A DNA stretch of 32,770 nucleotides from Alphaproteobacteria bacterium (lineage in GTDB: Bacteria; Pseudomonadota; Alphaproteobacteria; Sphingomonadales; Sphingomonadaceae): the NCBI GenBank assembly GCA_030426245.1, contig JAUHYZ010000028.1, positions 1 to 32,770 on the forward strand. Direction: 5' to 3'. This document shows positions 1 to 8,810 of the stretch, piece after piece (within the stretch, counting starts at the first letter, position 1; every line of letters begins with the position of its first letter). The notes under the pieces are model-generated. The model was not told the origin of the DNA. It saw only the letters and a program-made list of their open reading frames with translations, and made no database searches. Both the position numbers and the translations under genes were made by a program.

Positions 1-59
1 CGTAAGCCCTGAGCTTCACAAATCACCCAAAACTCAAACAAATATTGAGAGGCAAACTT
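1..59 (+). other. Partial 5' leader of metK
   Basis: Only 59 bases precede metK, so the promoter and most of any leader lie outside the window. A short inverted repeat, CTCAA at 33-37 and TTGAG at 45-49, lies just before the ribosome-binding sequence GAGAGG (47-52) and shares three bases with it. Pairing could in principle mask that site. I cannot match these bases to a known SAM or SAH riboswitch class, and the segment is too short to exclude one further upstream. Confidence 0.3.
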
Positions 60-1268
60 ATGGCACGCGCCACTTATCTTTTTACATCGGAAAGCGTTTC
101 TGAAGGCCATCCCGACAAGGTTTCGGACCAGGTTTCGGACACCATCGTCGATCTGTTCCTGTCGAAGGATCCGGAAGCCCGTATCGCTTGCGAAACGCTG
201 ACCACCACGCAGCGCGTCGTCCTGGCCGGCGAAATCCGCTGCAAGGGCGTTTATGAAAACGGTGCTTGGGCGCCGGGCGCTCTGGACGAAATCGAAACCG
301 CCGTTCGCAACACGATCAAGGATATCGGTTACGAGCAGGACGGCTTCCACTGGAAGACGCTGCAGTTCGAAAACCTGCTGCACGGCCAGTCCGCGCACAT
401 CGCCCAGGGCGTTGACGCTTCGGGCAACAAGGACGAAGGCGCTGGCGACCAGGGTATCATGTTCGGTTACGCTTGTGACGAAACCGAAGATCTCATGCCG
501 GCCACGCTGGATTACAGCCACAAGATCCTGCACCAAATGGCTGCAGACCGGAAGTCGGGCAAGGCCCCCTTCCTCGAGCCGGACAGCAAGAGCCAGGTGA
601 CCCTGCGCTATGAAAACGGCAAGCCTGCCGCAGCTACCGCCATCGTGGTTTCCACCCAGCATGCGCCGGGTTACGACCAGGGCGAAAAGAAGGCCGAGCT
701 CGATGCCTATGTTCGCGGCGTTGTCGCAGACATCATCCCGGCCGATCTGCTGTCGGATGCAACCGAATACCACATCAACCCGACGGGCAGCTTCGAAATT
801 GGCGGCCCCGACGGCGACGCCGGCCTGACCGGCCGTAAGATCATCGTCGACACCTATGGCGGTGCGGCTCCGCATGGCGGCGGCGCATTCTCCGGCAAGG
901 ACCCGACGAAGGTCGACCGTTCGGCTGCCTACATCACGCGTTACCTGGCGAAGAACATCGTCGCTGCCGGCCTCGCCACCAAGTGCACGATCCAGCTCGC
1001 TTACGCGATTGGCGTTTCCAAGCCGCTGTCGCTTTATGTCGACACGCATGGTACGGGCACGGTTGCCGACGACAAGATCGAAGCAGCGATCGCCTCGATC
1101 GAAAAGCTGGGCGGCCTTACCCCGCGCGGCATCCGTACGCATCTGGGCCTCAACAAGCCGATCTATCGCGACAGCGCGGCCTATGGCCACTTCGGCCGCA
1201 AGGCAGAGGGCGATTCTTTCCCCTGGGAAAAGACCGACCTCGTCGCCGACCTCAAAGCCGCGCTTTGA
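60..1268 (+). CDS. metK: S-adenosylmethionine synthetase
   Basis: This cytosolic enzyme makes S-adenosylmethionine from methionine and ATP. The 402-residue product has the expected bacterial MetK length. It carries the N-terminal GHPDK motif (16-20), the ATP/methionine-binding GAGDQG motif (127-132) and the glycine-rich [16 protein letters not shown] segment in the C-terminal third. A TTG at 45 is in frame, but the ATG at 60 is preferred because GAGAGG (47-52) sits 7 bases before it and the protein then starts [13 protein letters not shown], as is usual for the family. The ahcY gene follows after 30 bp with its own Shine-Dalgarno sequence, so the two probably share a transcript. The product is used by methyltransferases and the cycle closes through AhcY. 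Confidence 0.97.
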   Translation: MARATYLFTSESVSEGHPDKVSDQVSDTIVDLFLSKDPEARIACETLTTTQRVVLAGEIRCKGVYENGAWAPGALDEIETAVRNTIKDIGYEQDGFHWKTLQFENLLHGQSAHIAQGVDASGNKDEGAGDQGIMFGYACDETEDLMPATLDYSHKILHQMAADRKSGKAPFLEPDSKSQVTLRYENGKPAAATAIVVSTQHAPGYDQGEKKAELDAYVRGVVADIIPADLLSDATEYHINPTGSFEIGGPDGDAGLTGRKIIVDTYGGAAPHGGGAFSGKDPTKVDRSAAYITRYLAKNIVAAGLATKCTIQLAYAIGVSKPLSLYVDTHGTGTVADDKIEAAIASIEKLGGLTPRGIRTHLGLNKPIYRDSAAYGHFGRKAEGDSFPWEKTDLVADLKAAL

Positions 1269-1298
1269 TCAGAACACGAATTTCAGGAGTTTCAAATC

Positions 1299-2720
1299 AT
1301 GGCATCTGCCACACTCGATAAGAACGATTACATCGTAAAGGATATCGCGCTCGCCGATTACGGCCGCGCCGATATCAACATCGCCGAAACCGAAATGCCG
1401 GGCCTGATGGCCACGCGTGAGGAATATGGTGCATCCAAGCCGCTCAAGGGCGCGCGCATCACCGGCTCCCTGCACATGACCATTCAGACCGCGGTTCTGA
1501 TCGAAACGCTGGTCGAACTGGGTGCGGAAGTCCGCTGGGCAACCTGCAACATCTTCTCCACGCAGGATCACGCCGCTTCCGCGATTGCCGCAAAGGGCAT
1601 TCCGGTATTCGCCGTGAAGGGTGAAACCCTGGCCGAATATTGGGACTATGTCGGCAAGATCTTCGACTGGTCGACGGATGACAATCCCGATCAGACGGCC
1701 AACATGATCCTGGACGATGGCGGCGATGCCACCATGTTCGCACTGTGGGGCGCGCGCGTCGAAGCCGGCGAAAAGCTGCCCGAACCGAACAATGCGGAGG
1801 AAGTCGAATTCCAGCGCGCGCTGAAGGAATTCATCGCTCGCAAGCCCGGCTACCTCACGGCGTCGGTCAAGAACATCAAGGGCGTTTCGGAAGAAACCAC
1901 CACCGGTGTTCACCGCCTCTATCAGATATCCAAGGACGGCAAGCTGCCTTTCCCGGCGATCAACGTGAACGATTCCGTCACCAAGTCGAAGTTCGACAAC
2001 CTCTATGGCTGTAAGGAATCGCTGGTCGACGCCATCCGCCGCGCCACCGACGTGATGCTGGCCGGCAAGGTCGCTTGCGTTGCCGGTTTCGGCGATGTCG
2101 GCAAGGGTTCGGCTGACTCGCTCCGCAATGGCGGCGCCCGCGTCATGGTCACCGAAATCGATCCGATCTGCGCTCTGCAGGCGGCGATGGAAGGCTATGA
2201 AGTCGTCACCATGGAAGAAGCCGTGAAGCGTTGCGACATCTTCGTGACCACCACCGGCAACGAAGACGTCATCACTGCCGAGCACATGAAGGCGATGAAG
2301 CCGATGAGTATCGTCTGCAACATTGGCCACTTCGACTCCGAGATCCAGATCTCGGCGCTCGACAACTATGATTGGCAGGAACTGAAGGAAGGCACCGACC
2401 TGGTCACCTTCCCCGATGGCAAGCAGATCATCATTCTGGCCAAGGGCCGCCTGGTGAACCTGGCATGCGCCACCGGCCACCCCAGCTTCGTGATGAGCTG
2501 TTCCTTCACCAACCAGACGCTGGCCCAGATCGAGCTCTATTCCAAGAGCGAGAACTACAAGAACGACGTGTACGTTCTGCCCAAGCATCTGGACGAGAAG
2601 GTCGCCCGCTTGCACCTCGACAAGCTCGGCGTTCAGCTCACCGAGATGACCCAGAAGCAGGCCGACTATATCGGCGTGCCGCTCAACGGCCCTTACAAGC
2701 CCGAGCACTACCGCTACTAA
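1299..2720 (+). CDS. ahcY: Adenosylhomocysteinase (SAH hydrolase)
   Basis: This enzyme cleaves S-adenosylhomocysteine to adenosine and homocysteine, relieving product inhibition of methyltransferases. It is NAD-dependent and normally a cytosolic tetramer. The 473-residue product has the family's substrate domain (for example [10 protein letters not shown] near 84-94), the NAD-binding motif GFGDVGKG (263-270) and the conserved C-terminus ending KPEHYRY. The start is set by CAGGAG at 1284-1289, about 9 bases before ATG. It lies 30 bp behind metK and is closed by a strong terminator, so metK-ahcY is a likely two-gene unit. The adenosine kinase gene downstream would consume the adenosine formed and pull the reversible reaction forward; that link is inferred from context. 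Confidence 0.97.
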   Translation: MASATLDKNDYIVKDIALADYGRADINIAETEMPGLMATREEYGASKPLKGARITGSLHMTIQTAVLIETLVELGAEVRWATCNIFSTQDHAASAIAAKGIPVFAVKGETLAEYWDYVGKIFDWSTDDNPDQTANMILDDGGDATMFALWGARVEAGEKLPEPNNAEEVEFQRALKEFIARKPGYLTASVKNIKGVSEETTTGVHRLYQISKDGKLPFPAINVNDSVTKSKFDNLYGCKESLVDAIRRATDVMLAGKVACVAGFGDVGKGSADSLRNGGARVMVTEIDPICALQAAMEGYEVVTMEEAVKRCDIFVTTTGNEDVITAEHMKAMKPMSIVCNIGHFDSEIQISALDNYDWQELKEGTDLVTFPDGKQIIILAKGRLVNLACATGHPSFVMSCSFTNQTLAQIELYSKSENYKNDVYVLPKHLDEKVARLHLDKLGVQLTEMTQKQADYIGVPLNGPYKPEHYRY

Positions 2721-2730
2721 GAAGGTTGCG

Positions 2731-2766
2731 TGGCCCCGGCCGTTACGGTCGGGGCCATCCCTTTTT
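2731..2766 (+). terminator. Rho-independent terminator after ahcY
   Basis: The arms 2732-2742 and 2746-2756 form an 11-bp, nearly perfect GC-rich stem (one G-U pair) with a three-base TTA loop, extended by a T-A pair at 2731/2757. Five T residues follow at 2762-2766. This is a canonical intrinsic terminator on the plus strand and separates metK-ahcY from the adenosine kinase gene. Confidence 0.9.
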
Positions 2767-2807
2767 CCTGACTTTCAGAATTACAGACTACCCGAGAGGA
2801 GCGCCCC

Positions 2808-3788
2808 ATGGCTGACGCCAAATATGATGTGCTGGGTGTAGGCAACGCGATTGTCGATATCCTGGCCAGCGCCGAAGATTCCTTCATTGAAGCACAGGGC
2901 ATGCCCAAGGGCGGCATGGACCTGGTCGATGAAGCCCGCGCACACGAAATCTATGACGCGATGGGCCCCGCGGTCGAAGCCTCCGGTGGGTCCGCCGCCA
3001 ACACGATTGCCGGCATCGCTTCCTTCGGCGGCAGCACGGCCTTTATCGGCCGCGTCAAGGATGACGAGTTCGGAAACATCTTCGAACACGATCTCAAATC
3101 GCTGGGTGTGCATTTCGCCACGCCCAAGGCGCCCGACGGCGTCGCCACCGCGCGCTGCCTGATCCTGGTCACGCCCGATGCGCAGCGTACGATGAACACC
3201 CACCTGGGTGCCTGCACGGAGCTTGGCCCCGAAGACATCGACGAGGAACTGGTTGCCGCATCGGCGATCACCTATCTCGAAGGCTATCTGTTCGATCCGC
3301 CGCGCGCGAAGGAAGCTTTCCGCAAGGCCGCTACGCTTGCGCGTCAGAATGGCCGCAAGGTGGCGCTGACCCTGTCGGACAGCTTCTGCGTCAACCGCTA
3401 TCACGACGAATTCCTCGAACTCATCGCCGATCACGTGGACATTCTGTTCGCCAATGATGACGAGATCGAAGCGCTTTATGGCGACCGCGACATTGCCGCG
3501 GCAGCCGACAAGCTGGCGTCGCAGGTGGAAATCGCCGCGATTACGCTGGGCGCCGAAGGCTCGCTGCTGGTCAGCGGCTCGGAACGCGTCAAGGTTCCGG
3601 CTGCGCCGATCGACGAACTGGTCGATACGACGGGTGCCGGCGATCTTTATGCTGCGGGGGTCCTGTTTGGCCTCAGCCGCGGTATGAGCCTGGCCGAAGC
3701 CGGCCGTCACGGTTCGATCTCCGCTGCCGAAGTCATCCAGCACTACGGCGCCCGGCCCGAGACGTCGCTCGCCAAGCTGGTGGGCTGA
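2808..3788 (+). CDS. Adenosine kinase (PfkB family)
   Basis: This is a PfkB/ribokinase-fold sugar kinase of 326 residues. The N-terminus has the family's GxGNAIVDI strand. The second PfkB signature, DTTGAGD, starts at residue 273 and contains the catalytic aspartate (279). An ANDDEIEAL segment in the middle is typical of the adenosine kinase-like branch. Start choice: GAGAGGAG at 2794-2801 precedes ATG 2808. Its position just behind ahcY supports phosphorylation of adenosine to AMP in the SAH-recycling path. Sequence alone cannot exclude another nucleoside or sugar substrate, so the family call is firm and the substrate is likely. It appears monocistronic: a terminator precedes it and an inverted repeat follows its stop. 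Confidence 0.88.
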   Translation: MADAKYDVLGVGNAIVDILASAEDSFIEAQGMPKGGMDLVDEARAHEIYDAMGPAVEASGGSAANTIAGIASFGGSTAFIGRVKDDEFGNIFEHDLKSLGVHFATPKAPDGVATARCLILVTPDAQRTMNTHLGACTELGPEDIDEELVAASAITYLEGYLFDPPRAKEAFRKAATLARQNGRKVALTLSDSFCVNRYHDEFLELIADHVDILFANDDEIEALYGDRDIAAAADKLASQVEIAAITLGAEGSLLVSGSERVKVPAAPIDELVDTTGAGDLYAAGVLFGLSRGMSLAEAGRHGSISAAEVIQHYGARPETSLAKLVG

Positions 3789-3796
3789 TCCCTTTA

Positions 3797-3830
3797 CTGA
3801 TCTCCGGGGCCCCCAGGGGCCCCGGGGTCA
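3797..3830. terminator. Perfect inverted repeat between convergent genes
   Basis: CCGGGGCCCC (3804-3813) and GGGGCCCCGG (3816-3825) are exact inverse copies, flanked by an outer CTGA/TCAG pair (3797-3800, 3827-3830 region). The repeat lies between the adenosine kinase stop and the stop of the minus-strand kinase. No T-tract follows on either strand, so it is a plausible bidirectional pause or terminator stem rather than a textbook one. Confidence 0.55.
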
Positions 3831-4697
3831 GTCTTCAATCAGTGTAAAACCGTAATCGCGATCGCGCCGGAACAGCATATCCGCCCGTTCCGGCATCGCG
3901 GCCCATAGGGCGCGCGTATAGCGCTCGTAATGCTGGACGAAGCGGATGACCGCAGCCCGGTCCATGCGCGGACGGGTGGAATTGGCGGCCAGCGTCTCTT
4001 CCTGCCGCAGGCGCGATTCCACCACCGTATCGAGATCGGCCACGTCGATCGAAACCAGCAGGTCGAACCGGTCCCACAAGGCTTCGTAGCCCTGTTTCTT
4101 TAGCGATTCGAGCGACCAGTGGAACCACACGCCATCGGGATCGTCGCTGCGTTCCAATTCGTTGATCGGCCCGTCATGGTCCGGCAGGTCGTCACTGCGC
4201 ACGCCAACGCACCATCCTTCCAGCAGGATCGCATCCGGCCGCCCTTTGAAGATCGGCCATTCCCGGATCGGCGCCCGGTCGTCGGCGAGCTTGTCGAAAA
4301 TGGGAAGCGTGGTGGGCGTCCCCGGTGACGCATGGCGCAGATGATCGACCGTGGCAGTCATCAATTCCACATCGTGAGTGCCCGGCACACCGCGTGTCGC
4401 GCAAAGCGGATGCACTTGCTGGCCCAGCACTTCGCGCTCTGCGTGGGTGAGATAGAAATCGTCCAGCGACATGCCCACCGCGCGCAGGCCGTGGAACCTT
4501 TCCAGCGCTTCGGCCACCATGCGTGTCAGTGTGGACTTGCCCGACCCCTGGGCGCCATTGATGCCGACGAAGGCGGTTTCGCCGGTCTTCGAATGCTTGA
4601 CGATTTCTTCGGCGACCTGGCAGGCAGCCTGCGCGGCGGAAAGATTGAGCGGCATGGTCTCGCGCAATGCGTCGACCAGCTCTTTGGCGCGATCCAT
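3828..4697 (-). CDS. Glycerate kinase-like P-loop kinase
   Basis: This 289-residue P-loop kinase belongs to the uridine kinase/phosphoribulokinase fold and most resembles the plant-type D-glycerate 3-kinase (GLYK) family. It has a Walker A GAQGSGKST at 48-56, SLDDFYLT at 77-84, RGVPGTHD at 102-109 and LLEGW at 158-162, all landmarks of that family. The frame stays open upstream to 4883, but ATG 4697 is preferred: AAAGGA lies 7 bases before it and the extra 62 residues look unlike the family. In GLYK proteins the reaction is D-glycerate plus ATP to 3-phosphoglycerate. The substrate here is inferred from family only. It converges on the adenosine kinase gene and stands alone. Confidence 0.75.
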   Translation of the reverse strand: MDRAKELVDALRETMPLNLSAAQAACQVAEEIVKHSKTGETAFVGINGAQGSGKSTLTRMVAEALERFHGLRAVGMSLDDFYLTHAEREVLGQQVHPLCATRGVPGTHDVELMTATVDHLRHASPGTPTTLPIFDKLADDRAPIREWPIFKGRPDAILLEGWCVGVRSDDLPDHDGPINELERSDDPDGVWFHWSLESLKKQGYEALWDRFDLLVSIDVADLDTVVESRLRQEETLAANSTRPRMDRAAVIRFVQHYERYTRALWAAMPERADMLFRRDRDYGFTLIED

Positions 4698-4887
4698 GCA
4701 CCCGTCCTTTATTGCGCAAGCCGAAGCCTTGCGGAGATATTCCAGCGCCGCGTTCAGACGCCTGTCTGGCCTCTGGAAAGCATCGGATTCGAAGGCTTTC
4801 CGTGGCATGGGCCCGGCCGCGGCGCGGCTTTCGTGAAGGTTCTTCGCGCGCAGGTCAACCGCTGCATTTGCCCCGTGCCACACGGCG

Positions 4888-4914
4888 AAAAAAGGGGCGA
4901 TTGCCTGGCGCCCC
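4888..4914 (-). terminator. Intrinsic terminator after the MFS gene
   Basis: Read on the minus strand, GGGGCG and CGCCCC (plus coordinates 4909-4914 and 4894-4899) form a 6-bp stem with a 9-base loop. Six T residues follow immediately (4888-4893). It lies a few bases past the stop of the minus-strand transporter gene. The rest of 4698-4887 shows no convincing gene. Confidence 0.75.
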
Positions 4915-4919
4915 GGGTC

Positions 4920-6308
4920 CTAGTCCGTGGGCCGCCGGAGGGGCAGGTGGCGCCACAGCATGATGCTGGCAATAACCCCGACGGCAATCATCACACCGAT
5001 GGTGAAGCGGAACTCTCCGATCTGGGGTTCGGCAATGCCGCTCATCTGCGTTGCCAGGCCCAGAACCAGCGCAGTGGCCGACACGGCGATCGCATTGAAC
5101 AGCTGCATCGATATATTGGCCACGACATTGCCGGAGACGACCGTATCTTCCTGCAAATCCGCGAAGGTAAGGAATGAAAGGCCGGTGAATATCAAGGAGC
5201 GCGATATGCCGCATAGCAGCAGCGCCGCCAATATGATGGCGAGAGTATAGGGTCCGCGCTCCACCACCGCGATCGCGGTCAATCCGGCCAGCCCCATCGC
5301 GCTGCCAACCATGATCGTATTGCGCACGCCGAAACGGTCGAACACCGGTTTCACCCAGGGCTTGGTGATCAGATCGCCGCCATTGAGCGCCATCAGCATG
5401 ATCCCGGCCACAAACGGGCTGTAACCGAAGCCGACCTGCAGCATCAGCGGCAGGGCGAAAAGCATGGCCCGTGCGGGCAGGCGGATGATTGCGCCGGCTC
5501 CGATCGAGTTGGTGCGGAAGTTCCGGTACTTGAACGCGTCCAGCGCGATGATCGGTTGCCGGTGCCTCTTGATGTGCCGCCATGTCAGCCAGCCCAGCGC
5601 CAGGCCGAAGGCGATCAGCGTCCAGGGAAGCGGCCGCGCAATACCTCCGGTCAGACGGTCGAAGCCCATCAGAGAGGCGATCAGCGCGAAGCTCAGCAGC
5701 AGCAGACCCACCCAGTCCAGCTTGCGGGAAGGGTTGGGCTCCATATCGGCGATATTGCGCTTGGTCAGAAAGAACAGGATCGCGGCGAAGGGTATGTTGA
5801 GCAGGAAGATATACTCCCACCTTCCATAATCCACGATGAAGCCGCCGATGGACGGACCCACCGTCGGGGCGATCAGCATCGGCATGGCTGTGATTGAGAG
5901 GGCATCCAGCAGTTCTTCCTTGCTGGTGCGCTGCAGCATGATCAGGCGCCCGACAGGGGCAAGAAGGGATGCCGAAGCACCCTGGAAGGCCCTTGCCAGG
6001 ATGAAGGTCCAGAAACCGGGCGCCAGCGCGCAGCAGAGCGAAAACAGCGCGAAGACGGCTGTCGCCGCCAGGAATACACGCCGTGCGCCGAAGCGGTCGG
6101 CAGCCCAGCCGCTTACGGGCAGGACGGCCACCAGCATGGTCAGATAGATGGTGATCGAAAGGCTCAGCGAAACGACCGGAACTTCGAAGTCCCGCGCGAT
6201 CACGGGCAGCGCGATCGTCAGCACGGCAGAGTCGAGCTGGATCATGAACATGGCCAGCGACACGACCACTACGATGTCGCGGCTTTCCAGTTTGAGAAAA
6301 CGCTTCAC
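4920..6308 (-). CDS. MFS efflux transporter, DHA2-like
   Basis: This is a very hydrophobic 462-residue inner-membrane protein of the major facilitator superfamily with many predicted helices, probably 14. The first helix carries LDSAVLTIALP, close to the LDxTIVNVALP motif of 14-helix drug:H+ antiporters (EmrB/QacA type). The loop after helix 2 carries motif A as GWAADRFGARRVF. The frame opens with GTG at 6308 and no clear Shine-Dalgarno sequence is visible; ATG at residue 21 is less likely because it falls within helix 1. It follows the tetR gene by 127 bp in the same direction, so drug or metabolite efflux under control of that repressor is a reasonable inference. The substrate cannot be read from the sequence. 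Confidence 0.85.
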   Translation of the reverse strand: MKRFLKLESRDIVVVVSLAMFMIQLDSAVLTIALPVIARDFEVPVVSLSLSITIYLTMLVAVLPVSGWAADRFGARRVFLAATAVFALFSLCCALAPGFWTFILARAFQGASASLLAPVGRLIMLQRTSKEELLDALSITAMPMLIAPTVGPSIGGFIVDYGRWEYIFLLNIPFAAILFFLTKRNIADMEPNPSRKLDWVGLLLLSFALIASLMGFDRLTGGIARPLPWTLIAFGLALGWLTWRHIKRHRQPIIALDAFKYRNFRTNSIGAGAIIRLPARAMLFALPLMLQVGFGYSPFVAGIMLMALNGGDLITKPWVKPVFDRFGVRNTIMVGSAMGLAGLTAIAVVERGPYTLAIILAALLLCGISRSLIFTGLSFLTFADLQEDTVVSGNVVANISMQLFNAIAVSATALVLGLATQMSGIAEPQIGEFRFTIGVMIAVGVIASIMLWRHLPLRRPTD

Positions 6309-6435
6309 CGGTGCGGCTGAGATCCAGGAGAAAATGTATTCATTCGGTGGCGGTTAGCTCATTCCTGACGCTACGCAAGCCGGTCCGTCGCGATTGCCGC
6401 AATTCCTTGGGCCGGCGACGCTTGGGCAAGGGACT

Positions 6436-6999
6436 TCAGCGCAGTGCGTCCTCGATCGCAATGCGGGCCAGCCCTTTCGCGTCATCGGCAACTTCGGCCG
6501 GATCGAGAAGATGCGCCAGGACGATTGCCCCTTCCTTGATTACCAGGATCTGCTTTGCAAGCGCTTCCGGATCGCGCGCTCCGGCCTTTTGCGCGATGCC
6601 CTTGAAGTACGTTTTGAGCAGCCGCTTGTGCTCTGCCGACGTCACATGGATCGGGTCTTCGCGGTCGAGGTATTCCGAGGAAGCCTTGATGAACATGCAG
6701 CCCTTGAAACCGTCTTCCAGGAACCATTCCCCAAGCGCATCGAATATGGCGAGCAGCTGGTCGCGCGGATTTTCGGCAAGCGCTTCGACACGGCGAATCA
6801 GCCAGTTGCGGAACTGCTCGTCACGCAGGCGCAGCGTGGCCAGGATCAGCTCCTCCTTGGTACGGAAATGTTTGTAGATCGCAGTCTTCGAAACGCCCGC
6901 TTCCTTCGCAAGGCGGTCCATTCCAATGGCGTGGAAACCGCCGGCATAAAAGGCCTTGAGGGCTCCCTGAACCAGTTCGTCACGCTTCGATAAACTCAT
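6436..6999 (-). CDS. TetR/AcrR family transcriptional regulator
   Basis: The 187-residue product has a TetR-type N-terminal helix-turn-helix at about residues 25-47 (GMDRLAKEAGVSKTAIYKHF) followed by KEELI, then a ligand-binding helical C-terminal domain. An upstream in-frame start at 7041 exists, but ATG 6999 is preferred: GGAG lies about 6 bases before it, and the earlier start would fall inside the palindrome at 7025-7042. It is divergent from the isochorismatase-like gene and upstream of the MFS gene. By analogy with other TetR proteins it probably represses its own gene, the pump and perhaps the divergent genes. The inducer is unknown. Confidence 0.9.
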   Translation of the reverse strand: MSLSKRDELVQGALKAFYAGGFHAIGMDRLAKEAGVSKTAIYKHFRTKEELILATLRLRDEQFRNWLIRRVEALAENPRDQLLAIFDALGEWFLEDGFKGCMFIKASSEYLDREDPIHVTSAEHKRLLKTYFKGIAQKAGARDPEALAKQILVIKEGAIVLAHLLDPAEVADDAKGLARIAIEDALR

Positions 7000-7024
7000 T
7001 GCGACTCCATTTTCGGCCAATTTG

Positions 7025-7042
7025 ATTGACTGAACAGTCAAT
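7025..7042. promoter_or_regulatory. Candidate TetR operator palindrome
   Basis: ATTGACTG (7025-7032) and CAGTCAAT (7035-7042) are exact inverse copies separated by AA. The 18-bp palindrome lies 25 bp upstream of the tetR start codon, where an autoregulatory operator would sit. Size and symmetry fit TetR-family operators; binding by this repressor is inferred. Confidence 0.6.
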
Positions 7043-7156
7043 AAGGCTTGGCGTGCTCGATTTCAATGAGGGCGAATAAACACTCATAAAAACAGTCTTT
7101 TAAGGTCATGCAATTGGAGTGCAATCCGCTTTTCCGGCGACGCTTGCCAAAACACA

Positions 7157-7211
7157 TTGACAGATCGGTTCACCTGTGCGAATCAACATTTACCGATCAG
7201 TTAATGTTGAT
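7157..7211 (+). promoter_or_regulatory. Promoter/operator region of the isochorismatase-like gene
   Basis: A consensus -35 hexamer TTGACA lies at 7157-7162; no good -10 is visible at the right spacing. Downstream, ATCAACATT (7182-7190) and AATGTTGAT (7203-7211) form an exact 9-bp inverted repeat around a 12-base spacer. GATCGGT (7163-7169) and ACCGATC (7192-7198) form another inverted pair. The second palindrome differs from the one near tetR, so a second regulator may act here. Confidence 0.4.
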
Positions 7212-7234
7212 GCCAGCACGAGGAACCAATTGAT

Positions 7235-8092
7235 ATGCGACCGCCCGAGACAATGCCTGCCGAAGCCCGCAAGGGCGCACCGCTGCGCCCATATGCGGTG
7301 CTGATTTCACTTGCCGGTGTGGCCGGTCTGGCCTTCGCGGCAACCTCCTCCGTCTATGCCGAAACACCGCCATCCAGAGCGGCGTCGGCCAAAGCGCCGC
7401 CGATCAATGACGGCCTGCCTATGCCCGGCTTCGAAATCGCTCCCGGGAGTACGGCCATTGTCATCACCGATCCGCAGAACGATTTCCTTTCGCCGGACGG
7501 CGTAACCTGGGGAGTCGTCGGCCAAAGCATTACCGAGAACGGAACCGTCGAGAATCTGGGCGCATTGTTCGAGGTCGCAGACGATACGGGCATCCCGGTC
7601 TTCGTATCGCCGCACTATTATTTCGAGCACGATCACCGCTGGAAATTCGAAGGCACGCTCGAAACGCTGATGCACTCCATCGGAATGTTCGACCGGCCTC
7701 ATGCACTGGCGCTCGAAGGGTTCGAAGGTTCCGGTGCCGACTGGCTTGAGCAGTACAAGCCGCATATCGCCAATGGACGCACCGTGGTTACGAGCCCGCA
7801 CAAGGTTTACGGGCCGGATAGCAACGATCTGGCGCTCCAACTGCGCAAGGCCGGCATCTCCAAGGTCATTCTGGGCGGCATGTCGTCCAATCTGTGCACG
7901 GAATCGCACATGCGGTCGCTGATCGAGGCCGGTTTCGAAGTGATGGTGGTCACCGATGCAACGGCCGGCGCCATTACCCCGCATTATGATGGCTATGCCG
8001 CCTCCCTGGTCAATTTCCGGATGATCGCCAGCGCGGTCGACAACACGGCGAACACCGTCGCCGCGATCAGAGAAGCCTACGCGCCGGACTAG
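7235..8092 (+). CDS. Exported isochorismatase-family cysteine hydrolase
   Basis: The 285-residue protein has a long N-terminus with a hydrophobic stretch (about 20-38) and a likely signal-peptidase site after VYA (42), so it should be exported. The mature part is an isochorismatase fold with the cysteine-hydrolase triad: Asp79 in TDPQNDF, Lys190 in SPHKVYGP and Cys221 in GGMSSNLCTESHMR. Family members hydrolyse amides, isochorismate or related substrates; this one's substrate is unknown. Export is unusual because most members are cytosolic. GAGGA at 7220-7224 supports ATG 7235. It is divergent from tetR and heads a run of small genes (YHS, DUF1348, DUF1772) on the same strand. Confidence 0.85.
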   Translation: MRPPETMPAEARKGAPLRPYAVLISLAGVAGLAFAATSSVYAETPPSRAASAKAPPINDGLPMPGFEIAPGSTAIVITDPQNDFLSPDGVTWGVVGQSITENGTVENLGALFEVADDTGIPVFVSPHYYFEHDHRWKFEGTLETLMHSIGMFDRPHALALEGFEGSGADWLEQYKPHIANGRTVVTSPHKVYGPDSNDLALQLRKAGISKVILGGMSSNLCTESHMRSLIEAGFEVMVVTDATAGAITPHYDGYAASLVNFRMIASAVDNTANTVAAIREAYAPD

Positions 8093-8162
8093 TCCCGGCC
8101 TGCCCGAATTCGGCTGGAGATCCGCCCCCCGTCTCCCCTTCTCCAGTCGATCCGATGGTGGC

Positions 8163-8200
8163 CGAGAGAGCCCAGTATCCCCCGCAAGCGGGCGCTCTCG
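8163..8200 (+). terminator. Inverted repeat between the hydrolase and YHS genes
   Basis: CGAGAGAGCCC (8163-8173) and GGGCGCTCTCG (8190-8200) pair with one mismatch, and an alternative inner stem CCCGC/GCGGG is also possible. A weaker pair, CTGGAGA (8114-8120) and TCTCCAG (8140-8146), precedes it. Neither has a T-tract. They could attenuate transcription or stabilise mRNA ends between the two genes. Confidence 0.35.
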
Positions 8201-8260
8201 GTCACCGTCAACCCTCTCGACCCCCACGGCCAACCCCGGCCAAATTCAAGGAGAATGACT

Positions 8261-8746
8261 ATGCGTATATTTTCAATCGGCCTCACCCTGGCAGCCCCGC
8301 TGGCCATCGGTATCGCCACCCCCGCGCTCGCCGCGGACGAGTACAACGTCACCAATGGGATCACGACCGAAGGCACGGGCCTTGGCGTTCACGGCTTCGA
8401 CAGTGTGGCGCTCAGTACGCTGAACACCGTGGCGCGTGGCGATGCGAGCCACGCTGTAGTGCACGACGGGGTCACATACTATTTCGCATCGGAGATCACC
8501 GCCGAACGCTTCCAGTCTGACCCGGTACAGTACCTTCCCCAATATGGCGGTTTCTGCGCTTATGCCGTTGCCAAAGGGAAGAAATTCGATGGCGATCCCC
8601 GCTACGCGGATATTGTTGACGGAAAGCTCTATCTCTTCGTCAACGCCGCGATTTTCGAGAAGTACCTTGCCGACAAGGAAAACGTGCTTCGCAAGGCTGC
8701 GGAAATGTGGCCGAAGATCCATCACACCAAAGTCGAAGATCTTTGA
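8261..8746 (+). CDS. Exported YHS-domain protein
   Basis: This is a 161-residue exported protein. The signal peptide covers about residues 1-24 (cleavage after PALA). The rest contains a YHS-type region: HDGVTYYFAS (68-77), then YGGFCAYAVAKGKK (95-108) with a conserved cysteine at 99, and IVDGKLYLFVN (118-128). YHS proteins are short and often thought to bind metal, but the function of this exported group is not known to me. An ATG at 8255 is also in frame, but AAGGAG at 8248-8253 is correctly spaced only for ATG 8261. It lies between the hydrolase and DUF1348 genes on the same strand. Confidence 0.8.
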   Translation: MRIFSIGLTLAAPLAIGIATPALAADEYNVTNGITTEGTGLGVHGFDSVALSTLNTVARGDASHAVVHDGVTYYFASEITAERFQSDPVQYLPQYGGFCAYAVAKGKKFDGDPRYADIVDGKLYLFVNAAIFEKYLADKENVLRKAAEMWPKIHHTKVEDL

Positions 8747-8755
8747 ACTGCCCTG

Positions 8756-8782
8756 AACGGCCGGTCGATCCGGCCGGCCGTT
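8756..8782 (+). terminator. GC-rich hairpin after the YHS gene
   Basis: AACGGCCGG (8756-8764) and CCGGCCGTT (8774-8782) form an exact 9-bp stem around a 9-base loop, ten bases past the YHS stop. No T-run follows, so it is a candidate weak terminator or mRNA-end stabiliser. Confidence 0.45.
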
Positions 8783-8810
8783 CCTCCACGATTACTCGGA
8801 AAGAAACCCC

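Noticed and set aside
1268..1298. Possible SAH riboswitch before ahcY
   Set aside because: Only 30 bp separate metK and ahcY, too short for that class; the segment contains just a ribosome-binding site.
1269..2708. A 479-residue open frame antisense to ahcY
   Set aside because: It mirrors ahcY codon for codon in a GC-rich gene, has no recognisable domain and no start signals; the plus-strand gene is certain.
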